Source of the DNA: Aristaeella lactis
GTDB lineage: Bacteria > Bacillota > Clostridia > Christensenellales > Aristaeellaceae
Assembly (NCBI RefSeq): GCF_018118585.1
Contig: NZ_CP069421.1
Location: 1,054,001 to 1,118,000, forward strand
Reading direction: 5' to 3'
Length of the DNA: 64,000 nt
Made by a program: the position numbers and the translations under genes. Positions 28,058 through 37,139 of the stretch are shown one piece after another. Each line of letters begins with the position of its first letter. Position 1 is the first letter of the stretch. Below the pieces are notes generated by a model, which saw only the letters and a program-made list of their open reading frames with translations, had not been told where the DNA came from and ran no database searches.

Positions 28058-28795
28058 CACAACCAGGCTGAAGTCAGGAGCCTTCAGGCTTGCGCCGCCG
28101 ATCAGGCCGCCGTCGATTTCGGGCTGGGCCATGAGTCCCTTAACGTTCTTGGGATTCATGCTGCCGCCGTACTGGATGCGGACCTTGTTCGCGGTGCCCT
28201 TGCCATACTTGCGGGCCACGGCGGCACGGATGACGCCGATGGTCTCATTCGCCTGCTCATCGGTGGCGGTCAGGCCGGTACCGATAGCCCACACGGGCTC
28301 GTAAGCGATGATGACCTTGGCAACCTGTTCCTTGGTCAGGCCGTTCAGGCCGATCAGGGTCTGGTATTCAACCAGCGCGTCGGTGTAGCCGGCTTCGCGC
28401 TCTTCCTTGTTTTCGCCAACGCACATAATGACCTTCAGGCCGGCTTCGACAGCGGCCAGCACGCGCTGGTTCACGGTCTTGTCGGTTTCACCGAAGTACT
28501 GACGGCGTTCGCTGTGGCCGATGATGACGTATTCCACGCCGCAGGCCTTCAGCATATCAGCGCTCAGCTCGCCGGTGTAGGCACCGCTCTTCGCCCAGTG
28601 CACATTCTCAGCACCCAGCTTGATCTTGCTGCCCTTGGCAGCTTCCTTCACGGCCGCGAAGTTCACGGCGGGAACGCACACGACTACGTCGCAGTTGGCA
28701 TCCTTCACCAGGGGCTTCAGTTCGGTCACCAGGGCCTTCGCCTCTTCGGGCGTCTTGTTCATTTTCCAGTTACCGGCAATGATCGGTTTACGCAT
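28043..28795 (-). CDS. tpiA: Triosephosphate isomerase
   Basis: A 250-residue glycolytic enzyme interconverting DHAP and glyceraldehyde 3-phosphate. NWKMN with the catalytic Lys, VIIGHSERRQYF with the catalytic His, AYEPVWAIGTGL with the catalytic Glu and YGGSMNPKN are all present. The ATG at 28795 is preferred (AAGGAG upstream, MRKPIIAGNWKMN); the longer open frame runs into repeat DNA. It is the third gene of the cggR-pgk-tpiA set. Confidence 0.97.
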   Translation of the reverse strand: MRKPIIAGNWKMNKTPEEAKALVTELKPLVKDANCDVVVCVPAVNFAAVKEAAKGSKIKLGAENVHWAKSGAYTGELSADMLKACGVEYVIIGHSERRQYFGETDKTVNQRVLAAVEAGLKVIMCVGENKEEREAGYTDALVEYQTLIGLNGLTKEQVAKVIIAYEPVWAIGTGLTATDEQANETIGVIRAAVARKYGKGTANKVRIQYGGSMNPKNVKGLMAQPEIDGGLIGGASLKAPDFSLVVNYDK

Positions 28796-28935
28796 TGTAA
28801 TCTTCTCCTTATTGTTAAATACTCTTACACAGGAAAACGAGATTTCTCCACTCCGCTGCCGCTCCGGTCGAAATGACATCTGAAAGCTTTTTTCCAAACT
28901 GCCACGTTGTCATCCCGACCGTAGTGGAGGGATCT

Positions 28936-29055
28936 CCGTGCGGAGCACAGTAACTATCACATGCCCGGAGGGCATATTTCACATTTGCCGAAGGCAAATA
29001 TTTCACATCCGACGAAGTCGGATATTTCACATTCCGCGGAGTGGAATATTTCACT
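28936..29055. repeat. Hairpin array A14 between pgk and tpiA
   Basis: A boundary module (GTGCGGAGCACAGTAACTATC) then hairpins at about 28962-28976, 28984-29001, 29009-29024 and 29032-29049 with ATTTCACAT linkers. It lies inside the pgk-tpiA interval, so read-through into tpiA would cross it. A GTCATCCCGACC repeat precedes it. Confidence 0.85.
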
Positions 29056-29090
29056 GAAGTAATTCGGAATCTCCGATTCTGAATTACTTC
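29056..29090 (-). terminator. pgk stop-codon hairpin
   Basis: Arms 29056-29071 and 29075-29090 pair over 16 positions with one mismatch; the pgk stop (29084-29086) is in the gene-side arm. Confidence 0.6.
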
Positions 29091-30286
29091 TCGTCCAGGC
29101 ACGCAACGCCGGGCAGGGTCTTGCCTTCCAGGAACTCCAGGGAAGCGCCGCCGCCGGTGGAGATGTGGGTCATCTTGGCGCCCAGGCCCATCTGTTCAAC
29201 AGCAGCCGCGCTGTCGCCGCCGCCGATGATGGTCACAGCGTCGCTGTCCGCCATCGCCTGAGCCACAGCCAGGGTGCCCTGAGCCAGGGTGGGATTCTCG
29301 AACACGCCCATCGGTCCGTTCCAGACCACGGTCTTGGCGGTCTTCACGGCATCGGCGAACAGTTCGCGGGTCTTGGGTCCGATATCCAGGCCTTCGACGT
29401 CAGCGGGAATCTTGTCGGAATCAACAACAGTCACATCCACAGGTCCGTCGATCGGATCCGGGAAGCCGGCAGCGCACACGGTGTCGATGGGCAGAAGCAG
29501 CTTCACGCCCTTTTCGGCAGCCTTGGCCATCATGTCCTTGCAGTAGTCGATCTTGCTCTCGTCCAGCAGACTCTTACCGACTTCGTATCCCTTCGCCTTC
29601 AGGAAGGTGAAAGCCATACCGCCGCCGATGATCAGGGTGTCAACCTTTTCCAGCAGGTTGTTGATCACGTTCAGTTTGTCTTCGATCTTAGCGCCGCCCA
29701 GCACAGCCACGAAGGGACGGTCAGCGTTCTCCAGGGCCTTGCCCATGATGGACAGTTCCTTGCCGATCAGGTAGCCGGCCACGTTGGGGCTGGTGTAAGC
29801 GGTCACACCGGCGGTGGAGCAGTGAGCGCGGTGGCAGGAGCCGAACGCGTCATCCACATAAGCGTCAGCCAGGGACGCCAGATCCTTGCTGAAAGCTTCG
29901 CCGTTCTTGGTTTCTTCAGCGCGGAAGCGGGTGTTCTGCAGCAGCACAACATCGCCGTCCTTCATAGCGGCAACAGCGGCCTTGGCGTTCTCGCCGACCA
30001 CGTTGTCATCGTTGGCGAAAACAACGTTCTGGCCCAGCAGTTCGCTCAGGCGGACAGCAACAGGAGCCAGGGAGAACTTTTCTTCCGGACCGTTCTTCGG
30101 CTTGCCCAGGTGGGAGCACAGGATAACCTTGCCGCCGTCAGCGATCAGCTTTTTGATCGTGGGCAGGGCAGCCACAATGCGCTTGTCGTTCGTGATCTTG
30201 CCGTCCTTCATGGGGACGTTGAAGTCGCAGCGAACCAGAACCCGCTTGCCTTTTACCTGAATGTCGTCAACTGTTTTCTTTGCCAT
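29084..30286 (-). CDS. pgk: Phosphoglycerate kinase
   Basis: A 400-residue glycolytic kinase making ATP from 1,3-bisphosphoglycerate. [26 protein letters not shown], the [15 protein letters not shown] region, and the nucleotide-site GPMGVFENP and [10 protein letters not shown] are seen. Normal length; AAAGGAG before the ATG. It follows cggR, with about 320 bp of repeats between. Confidence 0.98.
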   Translation of the reverse strand: MAKKTVDDIQVKGKRVLVRCDFNVPMKDGKITNDKRIVAALPTIKKLIADGGKVILCSHLGKPKNGPEEKFSLAPVAVRLSELLGQNVVFANDDNVVGENAKAAVAAMKDGDVVLLQNTRFRAEETKNGEAFSKDLASLADAYVDDAFGSCHRAHCSTAGVTAYTSPNVAGYLIGKELSIMGKALENADRPFVAVLGGAKIEDKLNVINNLLEKVDTLIIGGGMAFTFLKAKGYEVGKSLLDESKIDYCKDMMAKAAEKGVKLLLPIDTVCAAGFPDPIDGPVDVTVVDSDKIPADVEGLDIGPKTRELFADAVKTAKTVVWNGPMGVFENPTLAQGTLAVAQAMADSDAVTIIGGGDSAAAVEQMGLGAKMTHISTGGGASLEFLEGKTLPGVACLDEK

Positions 30287-30470
30287 TGTCTATTCTCTCC
30301 TTTTTTATGATTTCCGTTTGTATTGTAACCCTTATGGGGTGAACAATCAATTATATACTCCGATTCCTTAACCGATTCTTATGCGGCCGAAGGCTCTTCC
30401 CTGCCGCAGCGGATCATTTTTAAGTTTTAAGTTTTCAGTCTTCAGTTTTCAGTAGCACCCCCGCCGCAGC
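30287..30470. other. Gap between cggR and pgk, left part
   Basis: No gene was seen. It includes a TTTTTAAGTTTTAAGTTTTCAG tail (about 30417-30455), the 3' part of the CTCCACC-type repeat, here without its hairpin. Confidence 0.5.
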
Positions 30471-30594
30471 GGAATTATCATATTCGCATTAGCGAATAAT
30501 TCATATCGGCCAAAGGCCGATAATTCATATTGAACAGCTTGCTGTTCAATAATTCATATTTCAAAACAACTGGGTTGTTTTGAAATAATTCATT
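30471..30594. repeat. Hairpin array A15, downstream of cggR
   Basis: Four hairpins (about 30481-30499, 30506-30523, 30530-30550, 30559-30586) with AATTCATAT linkers. Confidence 0.85.
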
Positions 30595-30654
30595 CCGATC
30601 AAGGCCTTTATTCCGTAAGAATGCGTAGCATTCTTTCCGCTGCTCCTTGATCGG
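30595..30654 (-). terminator. Nested hairpin over the cggR 3' end
   Basis: Outer arms CCGATCAAGG (30595-30604) and CCTTGATCGG (30645-30654) enclose an inner hairpin AAGAATGC/GCATTCTT (30617-30635). The right outer arm and the inner stem are cggR coding sequence; the left arm is an inverted copy beyond the stop. Confidence 0.6.
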
Positions 30655-31636
30655 TCACCAGCAGGTAGTGCCTCGTGTGCCTCAGGATCGCGATAATCGC
30701 TTCCGCCTTGCTGGCTCCTGCCGCCGCAGCGACCATCTCACAGGTCGGTTTCAGCCTGGCCAGGTCAACGCCCACGTTCGTGCTTTCCATCAGGCACCGG
30801 CCGTCCAGGTCGTAGTAGGCTCCGAAGCTTTCGCCCTTTGCCCCCTCGGAGATCAGCTTGCTGACTGTCGTGTGGGGCAGCCTGCGCTGCTTCATCATCT
30901 CGCTGGCCGTTCCGATCCCGTGCAGGATCACGTCAGCCCGCTCCAGCAGTTCCATGGCTTCGCTGACTTCCGGCAGCTTCATCATTTCCTGCAAGGCTGC
31001 GGCATCCATCGTATCCGGCAGGTGGATCAGCCTGTAATGGCCGCCCAGCTTTCCGGCGATCTCTTCCGCCAGCGTGTTGGCCTGGATCTCAACCGACCGG
31101 CCAAGTCCGCCCCGTGCGGGAACCACCATCACATTCAGCGGTGTGGGGCTCTGCAGGCTCCGGGCCACTGCCGCGATCGTCCGTCCGCCGGTGACCGCCA
31201 GCGTGTTGCCGCTCATCAGGATGCTCCGCAGCTTGCTCGCGCACAGCCGTCCGACATCCGCCAGCACCTGCTCATCCTCATCCGCGTTTCCGGGAGCGAT
31301 CAGCACCCTGTCCGCGGGGAGCAGTTCGCACAGCCGCTTCTCGGTTTCCGTCAGGCCGCTCATGGCCTTGGAGAATGCCCGGGAGGTTTCCAGCACTTCG
31401 TCCGCCTTGCCGCTCAGCGACATTCCGGACGCGTCCAGGTCAATGTATCCCAGGTCTTTCAGGATCGCCGCTGTATTGCGGATCTCCCGCTCCGGCAGGT
31501 TCAGCTTTGCGGCCAGCTGCCGCCGCCCTACCGGCTGCAGGGCCGCGATCCTTTCCAGGATCAGCGCCCGCCTTGTGATCTCGTCAATCAGGTCGGGCGC
31601 CAGTTTTCTCATCAGGGTAATAAAACCCGGATCCAT
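30608..31636 (-). CDS. cggR: Central glycolytic genes regulator CggR
   Basis: A 342-residue SorC/DeoR-type repressor. The N-terminal winged helix (residues about 15-75, GRRQLAAKLNLPEREIRNTAAILKDLG) precedes a sugar-phosphate-binding domain (SGNTLAVTGGRTIAAVARSL, DVILHGIGTASEMM, CLMESTNVGVDLARLK). In Bacillus it senses fructose-1,6-bisphosphate and controls cggR-gapA-pgk-tpiA-pgm-eno. Here it sits upstream of pgk and tpiA in the same direction, but gapA is missing from the cluster. An operator-like site directly follows its promoter, so autoregulation is likely. Confidence 0.92.
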   Translation of the reverse strand: MDPGFITLMRKLAPDLIDEITRRALILERIAALQPVGRRQLAAKLNLPEREIRNTAAILKDLGYIDLDASGMSLSGKADEVLETSRAFSKAMSGLTETEKRLCELLPADRVLIAPGNADEDEQVLADVGRLCASKLRSILMSGNTLAVTGGRTIAAVARSLQSPTPLNVMVVPARGGLGRSVEIQANTLAEEIAGKLGGHYRLIHLPDTMDAAALQEMMKLPEVSEAMELLERADVILHGIGTASEMMKQRRLPHTTVSKLISEGAKGESFGAYYDLDGRCLMESTNVGVDLARLKPTCEMVAAAAGASKAEAIIAILRHTRHYLLVTDQGAAERMLRILTE

Positions 31637-31659
31637 CTGCCCGCCTCCTTCTGATTAAC

Positions 31660-31732
31660 CGGGACGTTTTTTGCCCGCAAGGGTGATTTGTGTCCCAACG
31701 GTTATTTTATCATATTGATTTCCTCTTTACAA
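31660..31732 (-). promoter_or_regulatory. cggR promoter and CggR operator-like site
   Basis: On the minus strand TTGTAA (31727-31732) and TAAAAT (31704-31709) are 17 bp apart. Just downstream, 31660-31696 contains CGGGAC-N6-TGCC and a second weaker half ending TGTCCC, close to the CGGGAC-N6-TGTC direct-repeat operator known for Bacillus CggR, with a 1-nt spacing deviation. Position downstream of the start point fits roadblock repression. Confidence 0.65.
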
Positions 31733-31748
31733 GAATAATCGATAAAAA

Positions 31749-31800
31749 ATGTCATCCTGAGCAGAGCCGTAGGCGGCGTCGAAGGATCTCCTCCGCAGTC
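31749..31800. repeat. GTCATCCTGAGC-type repeat
   Basis: A TGTCATCCTGAGCAGAGCCG...GTCGAAGGATCTCC element of the dispersed GTCGAAGGATC family; other members lie near 40620, 47508 and 50560. Confidence 0.6.
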
Positions 31801-31823
31801 TAACTCATTCAAGTATCGTTCGC

Positions 31824-31887
31824 GGAACCCCGGGACGGTTCTGCCGGTGCACGAAGCTGCTGACCGGCAGAACCGTCCCGGGGTTCC
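31824..31887. repeat. REP-like inverted repeat (GGAACCCCGGGACGG type)
   Basis: Nearly perfect 26-bp arms enclose GTGCACGAAGCTGCTG. An almost identical copy is at 40441-40504, and it is related to 23985-24052. Confidence 0.75.
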
Positions 31888-31956
31888 AACGATCCAATCA
31901 ATCCACTCTTTTTGTCATCTCGACCGAAGTGGAGAGATCTGATCCGGCCGCAGCCG

Positions 31957-32025
31957 AATGTGGCAACAGGGACTGACGTAATGTCATGCGTAGTGTGACA
32001 TTAGGTCTGTCCCTTTGTCACATTA
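31957..32025. repeat. REP-like inverted repeat (AATGTGACA type), copy 2
   Basis: Same structure as 22065-22132, with a G for A change in the left outer arm. Confidence 0.75.
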
Positions 32026-32130
32026 CATATTTGCCAACGGCAAATATCACGTTGCGAAGCAACACCATATATCATATTCGCTGGTAAGCGAATAATTCAT
32101 ATTGAACGACTTGTCGTTCAATAATTCATT
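32026..32130. repeat. Hairpin array A16
   Basis: A first stem (TTTGCCAACGGCAAA), boundary module GTTGCGAAGCAAC (about 32050-32062), then two hairpins with AATTCATAT linkers. It lies between divergent genes. The adjoining inverted repeat GTCAATTT/AAATTGAC (32131-32160) overlaps the -35 of the next gene. Confidence 0.8.
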
Positions 32131-32156
32131 GTCAATTTTCATCATAAGGATGTAAA

Positions 32157-32185
32157 TTGACACTCTCTTCTGCTTGCGATAAAAT
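32157..32185 (+). promoter_or_regulatory. Promoter of the FecR/MBG protein gene
   Basis: A perfect TTGACA (32157-32162), 17-bp spacer and TAAAAT (32180-32185). The -35 box is part of an array-terminal inverted repeat. Confidence 0.75.
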
Positions 32186-32253
32186 TAATGCGTATAAATA
32201 TGTAGATTCCCCTTTTCTTTAGCCCTGCTTATTTCATGGGAAAGGAGCTCCTT

Positions 32254-35200
32254 ATGACTCTGAACCATCTTAAATCATCAACTCTTCTCCGCCTCCTTCT
32301 GGTGCTGGCGCTGGTGCTCTCCCTGGCCTGTTCCGCTTCCGCGGAATCCTATGAGGCCGATACCATGCGCCTCCTTCGCCATGAAGGTACGGTGGAGATC
32401 TTTGACGTCCAGGGCAATCCCCGTTTCCTGCTGGACAACGTCCGCTTCGCCAGCGGCGAAGCCATGCGGACCGGTGCGGACGGCCTGGCTTCTGTCGGCC
32501 TGGATGACAGCAAGATCGTCACCCTGGATCATGATACCCGGGTGGAATTCGTCCAGGAGGCGGAGCATATTCTCCTGAACCTGACCGAGGGCTCCATTTT
32601 CCTGGATGTATCCAAAAAGCTGGACATGAATGAGGCCCTGGATATCCAAACCACCACCATGACAGTCGGTATCCGCGGTACCATCGTCTTCGCCAGCAGC
32701 AGGCAGGATCCCGGTACCGGCACCGAAGCGGTCACCCTCGGTGTTCTGGAGGGCACAGCTGAGGTCAACTATGTGGATCAGGCCGGTTCCAACCGTGTTC
32801 TTCCCGTCCCCGCCGGCAGCAAGGTAACCCTTAGCGAAGTTCTCCAGCATAGTATTGAAGGCAGACAGGAGACTTCTGAGGCCGTTAAAGAAGGCGAGGT
32901 CATTATCAAACAGAGAGTAATAAAAGAAGACGGTACAGTTTCCGTCTCCCCCTTAACCTCTGAAGATATCGATGGTTTTGTGAAAGAGCAGATCGTCGCG
33001 CAGGACGATATGCAGCGTATCATCGATGGTTTTGAAAACGGTGCGGATCTTCTCGACGGTCTCATCGTTGAGACCGTCGGTGAAGAGGATAAGGAGGAGT
33101 ATCCCTTCCCTGCTGACGGAGACTGGACCGTCACCAGCGGCATCACCATCGCTGCCCAGTCCGCCAGTAAGCTGTATGACGGCACTCCCCTGACCCGTCC
33201 CTCGGACGCCCTGGTCTACGGCCTGCCCGCCGAGTTCAATATTTCTGTCGGCTGCACCGGCTCCATCACCGATGCCGGCAGCACCTCCAACGTGGTTTCT
33301 TCCTACGGCATCTCCAACTCTCGCGGGGAGAACGTCACCAGCCACTTCCCGAATATCCAGACCATTGCTGGCAGCCTGGTCGTTGATCCGGCGCCCGTCA
33401 CCGTATGGACCGGCAGTGCCGAAAAGGAATATGACGGCAAACCCCTCACCTGTGAGGATGCCGGCATCAGGACCATCTCCGGATATACTTCCGATATGCC
33501 CTCCTGGCAGAACACCTCCCTGGTAACCGAAACCGCCCTGGGCAGCGAGCAGATGATCGCTGTCAGCGGCTGCATGCTGATTCACGGCACCAACCCCATC
33601 ACCGGTGAAACCAAGGAGCTCACCCTGCATGCCGGCCAGCGCCTTTCCGTCGCCCTGGATAACAACGGATCCGGCGACAGCCTTGATTTCCAGATCGATA
33701 ACCTGTCCGAGGATGACCTCCCCGTGGAAATCCTGCGGATCTATGCCCAGAACCCGGATCTTCTGGCCCAGGCCTGTACGGATACCGGCTGGGATCCGGA
33801 AAAGATCGAAAAGCGCATTGCCGAACTTCCCGCATCGGAAGAATCCAGCGTCATCGTCAACGGCCTGCAGGTTCCCGGTTCCGCCAAAGACGGCCTCATG
33901 AACGACTCGGCCAACGTCCGGATCACCGTTGATACCCGGATCACCAATTACAGCACCCGTGCCCTGACCAGCAAGGAAGCAGACTTCAGGCCCATCGTTG
34001 TCGATCCGTCCATCAAGGTCACCGCCACCGGCTCCCAGACCGAAGTCGGTGAGAGCAAGAACACCTATGAGATCGACTGGGGCACCGCGGATAAGAATAA
34101 CTATACCCTCTCCGAGGACCTGGGTACCCTGAAGGTCACGGAAAAGGAAGCTAACTTCGGCCGGGTGACCATCTCCGCTCCTACCCTGGAGAAGGTCTAT
34201 GACGGCCAGCCCCTGCAAGCGGACGAAGCGTCCGCGGACGGCCTGCCCCTCGGCTACACCTTCGAGGCGTCTGTCTCCGGTTCCCAGACCAAAGTCGGCG
34301 AAAGCGAATCAAAGATTACTTCCTATAAAATCCTTGACCCCACCGGCAGGGACGTCACCAATTCCTTCCCGGTCACTACGAAGAACGGCAAGCTGACCGT
34401 CAAGGCTTTGAACGTCTCTATCAGCTGCGGCGGGACTTCCGCGTCCTATGACGGAAGCACCTATCTCCCAGCCCCCGTGCTCACCTACCGGAACGGCGCG
34501 CACGCGGGCGAGACTGTCACCGCCGTCCGTGAAGCATCCGCTTCCGGTCAGATCAGGGAAGGCGCTTCCGCGTCTGCGTCCATGTCCGAATCCGGAAGTA
34601 TGACTTACCGCTTCACCCTCTTCACCGGGGACAGCATTGAGGTTCTGATCTCCGGCATGGGCACCGACGCCGGTTCCTATACTCTGACCGGAACCATCAC
34701 CATGGCGTCGGCCAATATCTCCAATATGGACTTCACCTTTGCCAACACCACCCTGACCATTGAGCCCGCTGAGCTGATCATCACCACCGAATCCGCGGAG
34801 AAGGTCTATGACGGCACTCCCCTCACCTGTGACAAGTACACCATTGAGGGGCTGCAGGGTGATGACACCGTCACCGTCAAGATGACTGGCACCCAGACCG
34901 AGATCGGTGAAAGCAGGAACAAGTGCGTCATCGTCTGGGATAACGCCAATGTCAACAACTACACCGTAAGCGAAAACCTGGGCACCCTCACCGTGAAGGC
35001 CCCGGCGGAAACACCGACGCCGACCCCCACTCCCACTCCTACTCCGACGCCTACCCCCACGCCGACTCCCACTCCGGCACCCACCCTCGTCTTCAACCTG
35101 GGTGGCGGCTCCTACGAATATAACAGTGATTTCGATATCCGTCCTTCCCTTAACGCGAACGGCACTGTCCTGGATCCCACGAGTATGACTATGGATGACG

Positions 35201-36699
35201 GTTCCTATACCGCCACCTTCACCCTGCCGGACGGTGCCACCGCCACACTGTCCGTTTCCACGGGCGGCTTCACCTATGACAGCGGCGTCGGCACCTACAT
35301 CCTGACCGGTTCCGCCTCTGTTTCCGGCGGATCCACCGCCTACGCGGAACCCACATACACCAATACTTCGATCACCATCACCCCGATGATCCTCAACGTG
35401 TATTCGCCTGATATAACCAAGGTCTATGACGGCGAAAATTACGATGGGTGCACGGATGACCTGAGCGATTATCCGGAACTGCTCCAGGCCTGGACCCTGG
35501 GCTCCGGTGACAATGTTGATGCGGGCACCTACGACAACGAGATCGACTATTATATGTTTGTCAATGAGGATGAGCAGAACAACTACCTCGTCCAGTGCCA
35601 TCCCGGCACCGTCACCATCAACAAGCGTCCTGCCGTCATCATCAGTGACACTCAGGAACAGGTCTACAACGGCACTGCCCTTGAAAACGGAGATTATTAT
35701 CAGGACGGCTTTGTCGAAGGTGAAAATGTAGTAGTCAATGTCACCGGTTCCCAGACTGACGTCGGCACCAGTGATAACACCTTCACCTATACCGCCTGGG
35801 AAGGCACCAACCTCGACAACTACGATATCACCGCCACCTTCGGTACCCTCACCGTTACCAAACGTCCCGTCACCTTTACCAGCGGCAGCGCCGAAAAATA
35901 CTACGATGGTGAGCCTCTCACAAATGATGCAGTTACCGTATCCGGTTCCGGATTCGCCCCGGGTGAAGGAGCTGCTTTTACTGTCACCGGTTCCCAGACT
36001 GATGTCGGTTCCAGTGATAACATCTTCACTTATACGATGAACTCAGGCACAAATAAGGATAACTATGAGATCACCGAGGAATATGGTACCCTCTCTGTGA
36101 AGCAAATTGAAATCATAGCTTATGTGAGTGCCAGAATCGTAGCCAATAGCGACGAGAAAAAGTATGACGGCAGCCCGCTGACAAACTCCGGCTACACATG
36201 TTATGAGTTCCCGGATGGATATACAGTTACCGCCACGGTAGAGGGCAGTCAGACCAATGTCGGTGAAAGTGAAAATACGATTACTTCTTATCAGATTCTT
36301 GATGAAAACGGCCAGCCTGTTGACAGGCTCCCTAATCAAAACGTCAATGTTATTGCAGGCAAGCTGAAAGTCACACCCGCCACAGTAGTTATTGACTGCG
36401 TTTATGACGCTACCGTTGAGCAAGGCCATTGGTATGACACATATCCGTTTGTTTACGTAAATGGTTCTCTGACGACAGAAGTAGACGGTAGTTTTTACAA
36501 GTTTAAGCTTTACAATGGTGATATCATCACTGTTGATCTCACAGATATTCCTCCCTATGACGCTCCGCCGAATACATACACCATTGGCCACACTGCCACA
36601 ATCGACTCCGCAAATCCTGGCAACTATTCCGTCTCCTTCACCAACTATACCTTCACCATCGTCGAACCAGGCACCCTTACGAATAATGATGATGGTTAA
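32254..36699 (+). CDS. Large secreted FecR-domain / MBG-repeat protein
   Basis: A 1481-residue exported protein. A signal peptide (STLLRLLLVLALVLSLACSASA) is followed by a FecR-type domain (residues about 35-190; TMTVGIRGTIVFAS) and a charged segment. From about 300 on come at least eight MBG-like beta repeats marked by K-x-Y-D-G-x-P-L (near 306, 390, 646, 850, 1056, 1136, 1214, 1303). A (TP)n linker lies at about 918-944. No LPxTG, SLH or C-terminal membrane anchor is visible, so it may be secreted or held by partners. The ATG at 32254 is chosen from GGAG spacing. It is followed by a CHASE2 phosphatase on the same strand. Role as adhesin or sensor is inference. Confidence 0.85.
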   Translation: MTLNHLKSSTLLRLLLVLALVLSLACSASAESYEADTMRLLRHEGTVEIFDVQGNPRFLLDNVRFASGEAMRTGADGLASVGLDDSKIVTLDHDTRVEFVQEAEHILLNLTEGSIFLDVSKKLDMNEALDIQTTTMTVGIRGTIVFASSRQDPGTGTEAVTLGVLEGTAEVNYVDQAGSNRVLPVPAGSKVTLSEVLQHSIEGRQETSEAVKEGEVIIKQRVIKEDGTVSVSPLTSEDIDGFVKEQIVAQDDMQRIIDGFENGADLLDGLIVETVGEEDKEEYPFPADGDWTVTSGITIAAQSASKLYDGTPLTRPSDALVYGLPAEFNISVGCTGSITDAGSTSNVVSSYGISNSRGENVTSHFPNIQTIAGSLVVDPAPVTVWTGSAEKEYDGKPLTCEDAGIRTISGYTSDMPSWQNTSLVTETALGSEQMIAVSGCMLIHGTNPITGETKELTLHAGQRLSVALDNNGSGDSLDFQIDNLSEDDLPVEILRIYAQNPDLLAQACTDTGWDPEKIEKRIAELPASEESSVIVNGLQVPGSAKDGLMNDSANVRITVDTRITNYSTRALTSKEADFRPIVVDPSIKVTATGSQTEVGESKNTYEIDWGTADKNNYTLSEDLGTLKVTEKEANFGRVTISAPTLEKVYDGQPLQADEASADGLPLGYTFEASVSGSQTKVGESESKITSYKILDPTGRDVTNSFPVTTKNGKLTVKALNVSISCGGTSASYDGSTYLPAPVLTYRNGAHAGETVTAVREASASGQIREGASASASMSESGSMTYRFTLFTGDSIEVLISGMGTDAGSYTLTGTITMASANISNMDFTFANTTLTIEPAELIITTESAEKVYDGTPLTCDKYTIEGLQGDDTVTVKMTGTQTEIGESRNKCVIVWDNANVNNYTVSENLGTLTVKAPAETPTPTPTPTPTPTPTPTPTPTPAPTLVFNLGGGSYEYNSDFDIRPSLNANGTVLDPTSMTMDDGSYTATFTLPDGATATLSVSTGGFTYDSGVGTYILTGSASVSGGSTAYAEPTYTNTSITITPMILNVYSPDITKVYDGENYDGCTDDLSDYPELLQAWTLGSGDNVDAGTYDNEIDYYMFVNEDEQNNYLVQCHPGTVTINKRPAVIISDTQEQVYNGTALENGDYYQDGFVEGENVVVNVTGSQTDVGTSDNTFTYTAWEGTNLDNYDITATFGTLTVTKRPVTFTSGSAEKYYDGEPLTNDAVTVSGSGFAPGEGAAFTVTGSQTDVGSSDNIFTYTMNSGTNKDNYEITEEYGTLSVKQIEIIAYVSARIVANSDEKKYDGSPLTNSGYTCYEFPDGYTVTATVEGSQTNVGESENTITSYQILDENGQPVDRLPNQNVNVIAGKLKVTPATVVIDCVYDATVEQGHWYDTYPFVYVNGSLTTEVDGSFYKFKLYNGDIITVDLTDIPPYDAPPNTYTIGHTATIDSANPGNYSVSFTNYTFTIVEPGTLTNNDDG

Positions 36700-36756
36700 C
36701 CCCAGTCCTATAAGTATCGGACCACACGTAAGCATCTTTCGCGGATAATGGGGCGA

Positions 36757-36855
36757 AGAATCGACGACCTCCAGTGGAGGAAATCTCATCGATTCTGAGG
36801 TCAACCGAAACAAGTGATCTCTATAGTATGGAGTCACGTCGATTGAGGTTTCGGA
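36757..36855 (+). repeat. Covarying structured repeat, copy c
   Basis: Helix 1: 36757-36764/36789-36796. Helix 2: CCT-CCAGTGG-AGG region (36768-36780). Helix 3: GTGA/TCAC plus CTC/GAG (36814-36837). The joints TGAGGTCAACCGAAA and GTCGATTGAGGTTTCGG match copies a and b. Confidence 0.65.
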
Positions 36856-37090
36856 TCGGTTCCAAGCCGTTCTGTACGGTCCTGCATACGAAGTATATGG
36901 ACCGGCAGAACCGGCCCGGCGTTCCAACGACCCAATCAAACCGCTTTTCAGTGTCATCTCGACTAAGCGAAGCGCACGGAGAGATCTAACCCGCCCGCAG
37001 GCGCATGAATTCAAAAAAACAGCACATTCCTGTGCTGTTTTCTCCACCATTTTTAAGTTTTCAGTTTTCAGTATTCATTTTCAGTTCTCC
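36856..37090. repeat. Repeat cluster before the CHASE2 gene
   Basis: A degenerate REP-like inverted repeat (about 36861-36930), a GTCATCTCGACTAAG element (about 36952-36992), then a CTCCACC-type hairpin ACAGCACA/TGTGCTGT (about 37014-37055) with its TTTTAAGTTTTCAG tail. No gene seen. Confidence 0.6.
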
Positions 37091-37139
37091 CCGCCCGTGG
37101 CGGGCTCTCCCCAATCAACATTGAAAAGAGGCGTCATCT

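Noticed and set aside
32953-34218. Open frame antisense to the FecR/MBG gene
   Set aside because: Gly/Asp-rich shadow of a repetitive gene.
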